The notes beneath the pieces are model-generated. The model saw only the letters and a list, made by a program, of their open reading frames with translations, was not told the DNA's origin and searched no databases. From Microbacterium sp. Root553 (GTDB taxonomy: Bacteria > Actinomycetota > Actinomycetes > Actinomycetales > Microbacteriaceae), in contig NZ_LMFY01000001.1 of the NCBI RefSeq assembly GCF_001426995.1, positions 62,001 through 126,000 of the forward strand: DNA of 64,000 bases, read 5' to 3'. This document shows positions 8,810 to 16,884 of this stretch, one piece after another. The position numbers and the translations under genes are program-made. How positions within the stretch are numbered: position 1 is the first letter of the stretch; the number at the start of each line of letters is the position of its first letter.

Positions 8810-9589
8810 TCAGATGCCCTGCCAGCTCGGCTTGTTCGCGAAGGTGTAACGGTAGTAGTCCGAGAGCGTGAGACGCGAAGCCGCGGCCTCGTCGACCACG
8901 ACGGTGGCGTGCGGATGCAGCTGGATCGCCGACCCGGGGAGGATGGCCGAGAGCGGCCCCTCGACGGCATCCGCCACCGCCTGCGCCTTGCCCTCGCCGA
9001 AGGCGAGGAGCACCAGGTGCCGGGCGCGGAGGATCGTGCCGAGCCCCTGCGTGATGCAGTGCATGGGCACGTCGTCGATCGAGTCGAAGAAGCGGGCGTT
9101 GTCCTCGCGCGTCTGCGCGGTCAGCGTCTTCACGCGGGTCCGTGACGCGAACGACGAACCGGGTTCGTTGAAACCGATGTGTCCGTCGGTGCCGATCCCG
9201 AGGATCTGCAGGTCGACACCGCCCGCGGCATCGATGGCCGCCTCGTAGTCCGCCCCCGCGTGCCGGATGGTCGCCTGCGCGCCGTCGGGCACGTGGATGC
9301 GACGCGGATCGAGCCCGAGGGGCTCCACGACGTCGCGGGTGATCACCGACCGGTAGCTCTCGGGATGCGCGGGGTCGAGCCCGACGTACTCGTCGAGGGC
9401 GAAGCCACGCACCCGGGAGACGTCACGGCCGGCGAGCCTGGAGCGCAGCGCCTGGTAGACCGGCAGCGGGGTCGACCCCGTCGCGAGTCCGAGCACGGCA
9501 TCGGGACGCGCGTCGATGAGGTCGACGATCTCGGCGGCGACCAGCGCGCCGGCAGCCTCGGGGTTCTCGACGATGACGACTTCAGCCAT
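8810..9589 (-). CDS. nagB: Glucosamine-6-phosphate deaminase
   Basis: 259 residues. It shows LGLATGSTPLPVYQAL near residue 34, GFALDEYVGLD, GTDGHIGFNEPGSSF with the catalytic His/Glu region, and a C-terminal half typical of NagB. It converts glucosamine-6-P to fructose-6-P plus ammonia, feeding glycolysis. The start overlaps the end of the upstream ROK kinase by eight bases. It is the last gene of the minus-strand amino-sugar run that starts at 16353. Convergent with the Nudix gene, 12 bases away. Confidence 0.96.
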   Translation of the reverse strand: MAEVVIVENPEAAGALVAAEIVDLIDARPDAVLGLATGSTPLPVYQALRSRLAGRDVSRVRGFALDEYVGLDPAHPESYRSVITRDVVEPLGLDPRRIHVPDGAQATIRHAGADYEAAIDAAGGVDLQILGIGTDGHIGFNEPGSSFASRTRVKTLTAQTREDNARFFDSIDDVPMHCITQGLGTILRARHLVLLAFGEGKAQAVADAVEGPLSAILPGSAIQLHPHATVVVDEAAASRLTLSDYYRYTFANKPSWQGI

Positions 9590-10547
9590 GGGTCACGATC
9601 TCCTTGAGGGGGGTGGACGCGCCGACGAGCGCCGCGCCGAAGGCCGCCGCGGGAGACCCCGCGGGGAGCAGTTCGATCCTGTCGTCCAGGTGCAGGGAGC
9701 GCATGAACGACGACGCCTCCGCTCCGGCCTGCAGCGCGGTGCGGACACCCGACAGGAGTCGGTCGCCGAGTGCGGTGAGCCCGCCCCCGATGATCACCCG
9801 CTCCACATCGGCCGAGAGCACCAGCGCCCGCACGGCTGCGGCAGCGCCGTTGAACAGATCCGCGCGCAGCGCACGCGCTCTGACGTCGCCGCGTTCCGCC
9901 GCGTCAATGATGTCGAGCACGGGCAGCGCACCGGGCATCGCCCAGGCGCGCGCCAGGGCACCGCCGCCGCACAGCGTCTCGATGCATCCGCGCTGGCCGC
10001 AACTGCAGAGCCGTCCGTTCGGATCGACGGACAGGTGACCGACCTCGCCGGCGGTCCCCCGCGAGCCGCGCCAGATCACGCCGTCGACGACGATGCCTGC
10101 CGCGACACCGGTGCCGAGGTTCAGGAAGGCCATGGACCCGTCGATCTGCCGGAGCGCGGCAGCGCCCAACGCCGCGGCCTTCACGTCGTTCTCGACGCGC
10201 ACCGGCACCCGCATGCGGTCGGCGACGCGGTCGGCGAGGTCGAGCGACTCCACACCGAGGTTCACGGCGTGCAGTACTCGCCCGGTGGCGACGTCGACGA
10301 GACCGGGGATGCCGATGCCCACCGACGAGACCGCAGCGGTGTCGATGCCCACCTCGGCGGCGAGCGCGGTCACCGCGGCCGCGATGTTCTCGACCACGGC
10401 CTCCGCGCCCCATCCGGTCGGCCGTCGGAGGCGTGCGCGGACGTCGCCGGCGGGTGCCACGGCGACCGCGTCGATCTTCGTCCCGCCGACATCCAGGCCC
10501 ACTCGAAGACGCCGACCCTCGAGGTCGACGGCGATCGCCTCCGTCAT
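9582..10547 (-). CDS. ROK-family sugar kinase, probably GlcNAc or glucose type
   Basis: 321 residues from ATG 10547 (MTEAIAVDLEGRRLRVGLD). The phosphate loop GLDVGGTKIDAVAV and the ROK zinc signature CSCGQRGCIE are present, with the GTGVAAGIVVDG block. No DNA-binding domain precedes it, so it is a kinase rather than a regulator. Its position between a NagC-like regulator and nagB points to N-acetylglucosamine or glucosamine as substrate; glucose cannot be excluded. A longer frame upstream runs into the regulator gene and was not used. Confidence 0.88.
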   Translation of the reverse strand: MTEAIAVDLEGRRLRVGLDVGGTKIDAVAVAPAGDVRARLRRPTGWGAEAVVENIAAAVTALAAEVGIDTAAVSSVGIGIPGLVDVATGRVLHAVNLGVESLDLADRVADRMRVPVRVENDVKAAALGAAALRQIDGSMAFLNLGTGVAAGIVVDGVIWRGSRGTAGEVGHLSVDPNGRLCSCGQRGCIETLCGGGALARAWAMPGALPVLDIIDAAERGDVRARALRADLFNGAAAAVRALVLSADVERVIIGGGLTALGDRLLSGVRTALQAGAEASSFMRSLHLDDRIELLPAGSPAAAFGAALVGASTPLKEIVTHG

Positions 10548-10587
10548 CGGATGGCGCTCCGGCGCGCAGTCGTGTCTCCTGCACCGC

Positions 10588-11775
10588 TCACGAGACGCCC
10601 AGCTGACTGGAGAGCACCATGACGGCCGCGCCGCGGAGCACGATGTCGTCCTGCGCCGTGCGGCGGATGAGCGCGTCCTCGAAGACGCCCTCGAGCGTGC
10701 GAGCGTGCAGGGTCTCGACCGCGGCATCGATCAGCACGCCGTCGAGGAGGTCTTCAGGGCCCGAGAGCACGACCTCCGAGAGGTCCAGCACGGCGACGAT
10801 CGGAGCGATCGCGATGCCCATGCGGGTTCCCGCGTCGCGCAGGATCTCGTCCCGTGACTGCGGCTCGGCAGCGATCGCCGGACGCAGCCTGGTCTCGCTG
10901 AGCCAGGCCTCGAGGCATCCGTCCTTGCCGCACGCGCACCGGGGGCCCCCATCGGTGCCGACCACGACGTGGCCGATCTCGCCCGCCGCGAAGCGGCTGC
11001 CCAGGAGCGGCTGGCTGCCGGTGATCACGCCGGCGCCGACGCCTCGACCGATCTTGATCAGCATGAAGTCGGCCTTCGCCTCACCGAACGTGTACTCGGC
11101 GAGCACGGCCGCATTGGCATCGTTGCGCACGAGCACGGGCAGGCCGAGATCGATGCCGAGCTTGCCCTCGAGCGGAAGATCGGTCCAGCCCAGGTTGGGC
11201 GAGCTGAGCACCACACCGTCCGGTCGCACGACGCCGGGGGTGCCGATGCCGACACCGAGGATGGGGTGGGTGGCGGTCTCGGCGAGTGCCCTGGCGAGCT
11301 GGAGCGTCGCGGCGTAGGCGGCCTCGCCGTCGGCGCTCTCCGGCCGCGGCACCTCGCGGCGTTCCAGGATGTCGCCGTCGAGACTCAGCAGTGCGCCGAC
11401 GAACGCCTGGGGACCTGACAGATCGATTCCGATGATCTGATGCCCGACCCGGTCGATGTCGATGAGGATCGGCGGCTTGCCGGGACCGACGGTCTCTCGG
11501 ACGCCCATCTCGATCACGATGCCGTCGGCGATGAACTCGGCGACCAGGTCGGAGATGGTGACCCTGGTCAGCCCGGTCTCGCGCGAGAGGTCGGCGCGGC
11601 TCATCGCACCGGAGTGGTACAGGGTCTGCAGCACCAACGCGCGGTTGTGCCCTCGCGCGTGCTCCGGGAGCACTTTCGCCCGCGAGCGCAGATGGCGCCC
11701 CGGGCCGAAGGCGTGGAGGCTTGCACCGACGTAGTCTGGTGACGTCGATGGCGGCGTGGCATCCGATACGGACAT
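10588..11775 (-). CDS. ROK-family (NagC/XylR-like) transcriptional repressor
   Basis: 395 residues. An N-terminal winged-helix segment (about 40-100, with GAMSRADLSRETGLTRVTISDLV) is followed by a ROK sugar-binding fold with GIDLSGPQAFVGALL and the zinc motif CACGKDGCLE. Such proteins repress amino-sugar or other sugar genes until the sugar or its phosphate binds. A dyad overlapping its own promoter suggests autoregulation. The kinase gene starts 40 bases downstream. The first 20-30 residues look unstructured, so an internal start is possible, but the promoter geometry supports 11775. Confidence 0.9.
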   Translation of the reverse strand: MSVSDATPPSTSPDYVGASLHAFGPGRHLRSRAKVLPEHARGHNRALVLQTLYHSGAMSRADLSRETGLTRVTISDLVAEFIADGIVIEMGVRETVGPGKPPILIDIDRVGHQIIGIDLSGPQAFVGALLSLDGDILERREVPRPESADGEAAYAATLQLARALAETATHPILGVGIGTPGVVRPDGVVLSSPNLGWTDLPLEGKLGIDLGLPVLVRNDANAAVLAEYTFGEAKADFMLIKIGRGVGAGVITGSQPLLGSRFAAGEIGHVVVGTDGGPRCACGKDGCLEAWLSETRLRPAIAAEPQSRDEILRDAGTRMGIAIAPIVAVLDLSEVVLSGPEDLLDGVLIDAAVETLHARTLEGVFEDALIRRTAQDDIVLRGAAVMVLSSQLGVS

Positions 11776-11776
11776 G

Positions 11777-11811
11777 TTTGTTAGTAGACCTTACGAACAA
11801 AAATTGTGCAA
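11777..11811 (-). promoter_or_regulatory. Promoter and ROK-type operator of the repressor gene
   Basis: On the minus strand TTGCAC (11806-11811) and TCTACT (11783-11788) are 17 bases apart, and the -10 box is seven bases from the ATG. Between and over them lies a dyad, TTTGTTAGTA at 11777-11786 with TTACGAACAAA at 11791-11801, close to the known NagC/ROK operator style. Repressor binding here would block the -10 region. The tail of the fusion gene ends at 11855, so this is an internal promoter within the larger set. Confidence 0.7.
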
Positions 11812-11854
11812 GTCCTGCCCCGAATAGCACAGGCAGGGTTACGGAAACGTTACA

Positions 11855-14800
11855 TTATGCCGAGAGCGATGTCCCGGACCCCGCGGACGACTCCGACAAC
11901 CGGGCCACGAGCGCCTCGACGATCTCCTCCCGCGCCTGTCGTGTGAGCGGCTTGCCCGGCACGCCCGGACGCCGCTGTGACGGCGCCGGACCGTCGAGAG
12001 GACGATACCCCACCCCCGCATGCGCGAGCCGCCTCAGGTGCACCGGCAGGCGGCGCGCGAAGTCCTCGAAGGGCGGGGGCTCACCCCCGTCCCACAGTCG
12101 CTCGGCGATCGCGCTGAGACGCGGGAACATCGCGAAGTCGAGCCGGTCGCTCGTCGGCAGATGCTCGGTCCAGACGTTGGCCTGCCCGCCGATCGCCCCC
12201 TCGTCGATGCGGAGCGCGTACGTCTGCTCGATCGGCAGCGGCGGTCCGACCCGGATCGGCTCCTCGGGCGACTCCGACTGCGGGTAGTCGAGGTACATCT
12301 GCAGATCCGGACACGCGATGACCGGCAGTCCGCGGCGCACAGCCTCGCGCAGGGCGACGGGACCGCGCCAGGCCAGGATCGCCACCTCCTCGGGCACATC
12401 ACCCTCGAGCACCTCGTCCCAGGCCAGCGCGGTGCGCCCGCGACGTCGCACGTGCTCGACGACGTGCGAGGTGAACCACGGCTGCACCTCCCGCACCGTC
12501 GCGAGCCCGAGCTCGCGCATCCGCTCCGCCGCGGCCGCACTCGCCGCCCACTCGGTCACCGGGACCTCGTCGCCACCGATTCCGATCCAGGGCGAGTCGA
12601 AGAGATCGCAGAGCGCATCGATCGCCGCTCGCCCGAAGGCGAGTGCCTCGTCGGTCGGCGCGAGGGTGCGCGGATTCACCCCGAACCGCTGCCAGGGCCC
12701 GGTCGCGACCTCGGCGGCGTCGGTGTTGCCGAGCTGCGGGTACGCGGCGAGCGCCGCCTGAACATGACCCGGCAGCTCGACCTCGGGCACGATCGTCACG
12801 AAGCGCTCGGCGGCGTAGGCGACGAGGCCGCGCAGCTCGGCATCCGTGTAGTGCCCCTCGTGCACTCCTGCCTCGACCGTGGCCAGCGGACCGTGGCCCC
12901 GCTGCGTCCCGTCACGGCGCGCCCCCACCCGAGTCAGCCGGGGGTAGCCCGGCACCTCGAAGCGCCAGCCCTGGTCGTCGGTGAGATGCAGGTGCAGGAC
13001 CGAGAGGTGGTGGTCGGCGAGCAGGTCGATCAGGCGCCGCACGTCCTCGGGAGGACGGAAGTGCCTGGCGACGTCGAGCATCACGCCTCTCCAGGCATGG
13101 GCGGGGGCGCCCTGCCAGATGCCGGCGGGGATGCGTGCGCGCTCCACACCCGGCTCGCGCAGCTGGAGCAGGGCGGTCACACCGCGGAACACGCCTTGCG
13201 GGCTCGCGCCTCGCACGTCGATCGTCGTCGCCGACACCGCGATCCGGAAGGCCTCCACACCGATACGCCCGTGCGCGAAGGGCTCGGCGGCGAGCGATTC
13301 GTCGATGCTCAGGACGATCGCGGGGTCCGCTCCCGACGCGGACGCGGGGTCGGCACCGGAGCGATCGCTCCGACTCTCCGGCGACCCGAGCCGCGACGCG
13401 CTCGCGGCGAGGTCCTGCGGCGCGAGCACGAAGGTGCGAGCCGTCCACTCGAACGGCGGGGCGGCGGGATCCACCGACACGAGCACCTCCGGCACCGTGG
13501 CGCGATGCGGCGGCGGCGTGCGGCGCAGCGCACGGCCGGGGGTCGCGCCCGTCACGGCACCCCGGAGCACGACGGGAACGCCCGCGACCAGCACCTCGAC
13601 GATCCCGACCGGCGGCTCGAGAGGCGCGTCGAACGTCGCGCCGGCGCCGATGGCGGCGGGGTCGAACAGCACCAGGTCCGCGGTGGCCCCCTCGCGCACC
13701 GCTCCGCGGGGAGCGTCGCCGCGGTCGAGGCCCAGCCGTGCGGCCGGGGTGCCGGCCAGATGCCGCACCGCCTCCTCGAGGGTGAGCACGCCGAGCTCGC
13801 GGACGTAGTGCCCGAGGTAGCGCGCGAACGTCCCCCGGCCGCGCGGGTGCGGCCTCGCTCCGACGAGGATCCCGTCGGAGCCGCCGCAGTGGCGCGGATG
13901 GCGCATGATCGTCCGGACGTTCTCCTCGTCTCCCACGTGCATCAGGATTCCCGTGGCGCCGCGGTCGGCGAGGATCGTGTCGAGCACGACGTCGATGGCG
14001 GGCCTTCCCGACGAGGCCGCGATCTCGGCGATGGAGCGGCCGACGAGGCCGGTCAGGTGCGGATCCGAGACGCCGGATATCTGGATCGCGTCCCAGTCGG
14101 CCCGTTCGCCGTGGAAGCCGTCGGAGCCGACGTCCTCGAGCTCGATGCGCACGGCCTCGCGGCCTGCGCCGTCGAGCGCGGCGATGGCGCCGAGCAGGTC
14201 GCCGCTCTCGGCGAGTCGGCTGGGAAGGAGCGCCGCCAGGGTCGTGGCACCCGGGAGGTAGGGGTACGTGTCGAGGGTGACATCGACGCCGTCGCCGGAT
14301 GCCGCGTCGACCAGCGCGAGCAGTTCCGCCGCACGTCCCCTGTTCGGTGCGAAGTTCATCGTCGCGTGCGTCAAGTGGATCGGGCATCCGGTGCGGCGGC
14401 CGATGTCGAGCACCTCCCGGTAGGCGTCGAGGGCCGCTCCCCCGTAGCTGCGGGTATGGGGCGCCCAGTATCCGCCGCGCTCGGCGACCACCCGACAGAG
14501 TGCCTCGAGTTCCGCGGTGTCGGCGTACATGCCCGGAGTGTAGGTCAGGCCGCTCGACATCCCGAAGGCGCCGGCGTCCATCGCCGCCCCCAGGATCGTG
14601 GACATCTCGTCGATCTCGGCATCCGTGGCCGGCCGGTTCTCGTGACCGACGACCATCATCCGCAGGTTGCCCTGCGGCACGAGCACGGCCGCGTTCGCGA
14701 CGGCTGCCCGGTCGATCGCCGTGAGGAGGTCCTCCATCGAGCGCCACGGCGCCTCGTCCGGCATCCCGTTCCATCCGGCGATCTGCGCGGGGATGACCGC

Positions 14801-15142
14801 CGCCGTCGCGTCATCGAGCGGCGCGTAGCCCAACCCGTCCTGGCCGAGCACCTCGGTGGTGACTCCCTGCAGGATCTTCGCGTCGTGGGTCGCCCCCTGC
14901 AGCACCGCGAGCTCGCTGTGCGCGTGCATGTCGATGAATCCGGGAGCGAGCACGAGCCCCGCGGCCTCGACCTCGACGGCGTCATCCGGCAGCTGCAGCC
15001 GCCGGGGGTCGCCTGCTCCGATGACGGCGACGATGCGGGATCCCTCGACGGCCACGTCGGCGACGAACCGGTCGTCCCCGGTGCCGTCGACGACCGTCGC
15101 CGCCCGGTACACCCTGACCGGCTTCTCGCTGCTCAGAAGCAC
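11855..15142 (-). CDS. In-frame fusion: N-acyl-D-amino-acid deacylase + GH20 beta-N-acetylhexosaminidase
   Basis: 1095 residues without any stop. Residues 1 to about 540 are a D-aminoacylase-type amidohydrolase: PGFIDMHAHSE (His73/His75), EVLGQDGLGYAPLDD, LTHATMNF, and the family signature SDGILVGARPHPRGRGTF. A linker of about 15-50 residues rich in Pro/Ser/Arg follows. Residues about 550-1095 are a complete GH20 enzyme with its N-terminal domain, RRGVMLDVARHF-like block, HLHLTDDQGW, VPEVELPGH and IGIGGDEVP (Asp858/Glu859), WDEVLEG. There is no signal peptide. Start: GTG 15142 overlaps the stop of the upstream gene; GTG 15112, with GAGAAG nine bases upstream, is the alternative. No ribosome site marks a separate GH20 start near residue 550. 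The combination suggests one intracellular substrate carrying both a terminal GlcNAc and an N-acylated D-amino acid, which is inference. Confidence 0.88.
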   Translation of the reverse strand: MLLSSEKPVRVYRAATVVDGTGDDRFVADVAVEGSRIVAVIGAGDPRRLQLPDDAVEVEAAGLVLAPGFIDMHAHSELAVLQGATHDAKILQGVTTEVLGQDGLGYAPLDDATAAVIPAQIAGWNGMPDEAPWRSMEDLLTAIDRAAVANAAVLVPQGNLRMMVVGHENRPATDAEIDEMSTILGAAMDAGAFGMSSGLTYTPGMYADTAELEALCRVVAERGGYWAPHTRSYGGAALDAYREVLDIGRRTGCPIHLTHATMNFAPNRGRAAELLALVDAASGDGVDVTLDTYPYLPGATTLAALLPSRLAESGDLLGAIAALDGAGREAVRIELEDVGSDGFHGERADWDAIQISGVSDPHLTGLVGRSIAEIAASSGRPAIDVVLDTILADRGATGILMHVGDEENVRTIMRHPRHCGGSDGILVGARPHPRGRGTFARYLGHYVRELGVLTLEEAVRHLAGTPAARLGLDRGDAPRGAVREGATADLVLFDPAAIGAGATFDAPLEPPVGIVEVLVAGVPVVLRGAVTGATPGRALRRTPPPHRATVPEVLVSVDPAAPPFEWTARTFVLAPQDLAASASRLGSPESRSDRSGADPASASGADPAIVLSIDESLAAEPFAHGRIGVEAFRIAVSATTIDVRGASPQGVFRGVTALLQLREPGVERARIPAGIWQGAPAHAWRGVMLDVARHFRPPEDVRRLIDLLADHHLSVLHLHLTDDQGWRFEVPGYPRLTRVGARRDGTQRGHGPLATVEAGVHEGHYTDAELRGLVAYAAERFVTIVPEVELPGHVQAALAAYPQLGNTDAAEVATGPWQRFGVNPRTLAPTDEALAFGRAAIDALCDLFDSPWIGIGGDEVPVTEWAASAAAAERMRELGLATVREVQPWFTSHVVEHVRRRGRTALAWDEVLEGDVPEEVAILAWRGPVALREAVRRGLPVIACPDLQMYLDYPQSESPEEPIRVGPPLPIEQTYALRIDEGAIGGQANVWTEHLPTSDRLDFAMFPRLSAIAERLWDGGEPPPFEDFARRLPVHLRRLAHAGVGYRPLDGPAPSQRRPGVPGKPLTRQAREEIVEALVARLSESSAGSGTSLSA

Positions 15143-16353
15143 GTCGCCACCGCCCCGACGACGCGCGGGTCGTCGGCATCGGGGTCGTCGATGACCGCCA
15201 CGACGCGCCACTTGTCGAAGGCGGTGCACGGGTGCGACAGTCCGAGACGCACGACGTCTCCGGGGGCCGCCGACGCGGTCTCCGCGAGGCGGAGGAAGGC
15301 GTGCTGATCGTTGAGGGCCGTGATCTCGCCGCCGATGGACTGCGGGATCGGCAGACCGAGATCGAACGGCACATCGCGACGCCCCGCATCGAGGAGCGCG
15401 AGGCCCGGCTCCGGCTGCGAGACGACGCGCGACCAGGCGTGCATCGCCGACCGCAGCGGAGCGGTCGAGGTGAGCGGCCCACCGAACGGTGACATCCGCG
15501 AGTAGAAGCCGTCGTCGTGGATCTGGAACGCCCCGGACCTCAGCACGATGTCGGCATCGGCCCGATGCGGAGCGAGGATCGCGGCGGCACGATCGGGGAA
15601 GGCGCTGCCACCGGCGCTCAGCACCGGACGGACGCCCTCCGGGTACGCGAGACGCCGGTGCAGGGTCACGAGGGTCTCGAGGTACACGTCGACCGCCTCG
15701 ACCGACGCCACGCTGCGATCGGGTCCGAACGGCCCCTCGTATCCGGTCACCCCGGCGAGGCGCAGGCCCGGAGCATCGAGGATCGCCTCGGCTATGCGTT
15801 CGCCGTCGGCGAGGCTGCGCGCGCCTGTGCGCCCACCCGCACCGCCGAGTTCGACGAGCACGTCGAGAGGCCGGGCGGCGTCGGAGAGAGCCTCGGCCAG
15901 GATGCCCACGGTCGTCGGCGAGTCGGCCCAGCAGAGGATGCGCAGGCCGGGGTCCTCGGCGAGCAGCTCGCCGAGGTGGCGGGCCGCCGCACCATCGGTC
16001 ACGGCGTTCGCGATGAGCACAGTGCGCACTCCGGCCGCGATCGCGACCTCGGCCTGCCACGCCGTCGCGACCGAGATCCCCCACGCGCCCACATCGAGCA
16101 GACGCTGCCAGAGAGCCGGCGCCATCGTTGTCTTCCCGTGCGGCGCCAGCAGCACCCCCTGCTCGGCCGCCCAGCCGAACACCGTCGTCTCGTTGTGCGC
16201 GAGCGCGGCCTCGTGCACCGTCAGGATCGGAGTGGTCAGATCGGAGAGGTGCAGATCCGCAGCCGCGATCTCGGAGAGACGGAGGCCCGCGGTTCGCGCG
16301 GAGAAGCCCTTCGCCCACGTGCCGAGAAGAGGATCCGGAATTTGTAGAGGCAT
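15133..16353 (-). CDS. DSD1-family PLP enzyme (D-serine/D-threonine dehydratase-like amino acid deaminase)
   Basis: 406 residues. The N-terminal part is an alanine-racemase-like barrel with the PLP lysine in LAPHGKTTMAPALW (about 100); the C-terminal beta domain ends with LSHPCTAFDKWRVV, whose His and Cys match the zinc ligands of D-serine dehydratases and D-threonine aldolases. It should deaminate a D-amino acid, most likely D-Ser or D-Thr, to a 2-oxoacid via an enamine/imine. Its stop overlaps the start of the D-aminoacylase fusion, and ridA is divergent from it, so release, deamination and imine clean-up are encoded together. A leaderless -10 box TAGCCT lies six bases before the ATG. Confidence 0.88.
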   Translation of the reverse strand: MPLQIPDPLLGTWAKGFSARTAGLRLSEIAAADLHLSDLTTPILTVHEAALAHNETTVFGWAAEQGVLLAPHGKTTMAPALWQRLLDVGAWGISVATAWQAEVAIAAGVRTVLIANAVTDGAAARHLGELLAEDPGLRILCWADSPTTVGILAEALSDAARPLDVLVELGGAGGRTGARSLADGERIAEAILDAPGLRLAGVTGYEGPFGPDRSVASVEAVDVYLETLVTLHRRLAYPEGVRPVLSAGGSAFPDRAAAILAPHRADADIVLRSGAFQIHDDGFYSRMSPFGGPLTSTAPLRSAMHAWSRVVSQPEPGLALLDAGRRDVPFDLGLPIPQSIGGEITALNDQHAFLRLAETASAAPGDVVRLGLSHPCTAFDKWRVVAVIDDPDADDPRVVGAVATCF

Positions 16354-16378
16354 CTAACAAGGCTACTAGGGTGGAGGT
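16354..16378. promoter_or_regulatory. Back-to-back divergent leaderless promoters
   Basis: Only 25 bases separate the two divergent start codons. The plus strand has TAGGGT at 16367-16372, six bases before the ridA ATG. The minus strand has TAGCCT at 16360-16365, six bases before the dehydratase ATG. One base separates the boxes. The -35 regions must lie inside the first codons of the opposite gene. Confidence 0.7.
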
Positions 16379-16786
16379 ATGACCGCGAAGATCCGCATCT
16401 CGACCGACGCCGCCCCCGCTCCCGCCCACACGTTCTCGCAGGGCGTGCGGAAGGGGCCGATCGTGCAGGTCTCGGGACAGGGTCCCGTCGATCCGCAGAC
16501 CGGCGACTACCTGTTCCCCGGCGACGTGGCCGCACAGACCACTCGCACCCTCGAGAACGTCAAGGCGATCGTCGAGGCATCGGGAGCGACCTTCGACGAT
16601 GTCGTGATGCTGCGCGTGTATCTCACCGCGCGCGAGGACTTCCCGATCATGAACGAGGCGTACGGCGCGTTCGTCAGCGCCCACACCACCGGCGACGTCC
16701 TCCCCGCGCGCACGACGGTGTTCACCGGACTCCCCCGCGAGGAGATGCTCGTCGAGATCGACGGACTCGCGGTCGTCTCCGACTGA
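16379..16786 (+). CDS. ridA: RidA-family enamine/imine deaminase
   Basis: 135 residues with the YjgF/RidA pattern: VQVSGQGPVDPQTG, QTTRTLENVKAIVEASGATFDDVV, PARTTVFTGLPREEMLVEIDG. Arg of the PARTTV block is the usual catalytic arginine. RidA proteins hydrolyse reactive 2-aminoacrylate and similar enamines released by PLP dehydratases, which fits its divergent pairing with a D-amino-acid dehydratase 25 bases away. A GGAGGT directly abuts the ATG, too close for a normal ribosome site and better explained as the spacer of a leaderless promoter. Confidence 0.9.
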   Translation: MTAKIRISTDAAPAPAHTFSQGVRKGPIVQVSGQGPVDPQTGDYLFPGDVAAQTTRTLENVKAIVEASGATFDDVVMLRVYLTAREDFPIMNEAYGAFVSAHTTGDVLPARTTVFTGLPREEMLVEIDGLAVVSD

Positions 16787-16884
16787 GAGAGTCCCGGCCG
16801 GCCCCACGGACCGTTGCCTCCCCGTTACCTGCGATCGCGTAGCATATCAGTGAGGACACACGAGAAAACCGGGGGGTGATGTTC

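Noticed and set aside
12020..15307. A 1095-codon plus-strand frame opposite the fusion gene.
   Set aside because: Composition is His/Arg/Gly-rich as in antisense shadows; no domain or start signal.
16342..16360. A second ROK operator (TTGT...AACAA) at the dehydratase start.
   Set aside because: Only four outer base pairs match and the core differs from the dyad at 11777-11801.
15143..16807. The minus-strand frame of the aminoacylase/hexosaminidase fusion stays open for 555 more codons up to 16807.
   Set aside because: This part runs antisense or out of frame through the dehydratase and ridA genes and has no protein-like composition. The gene starts at GTG 15142 or 15112.
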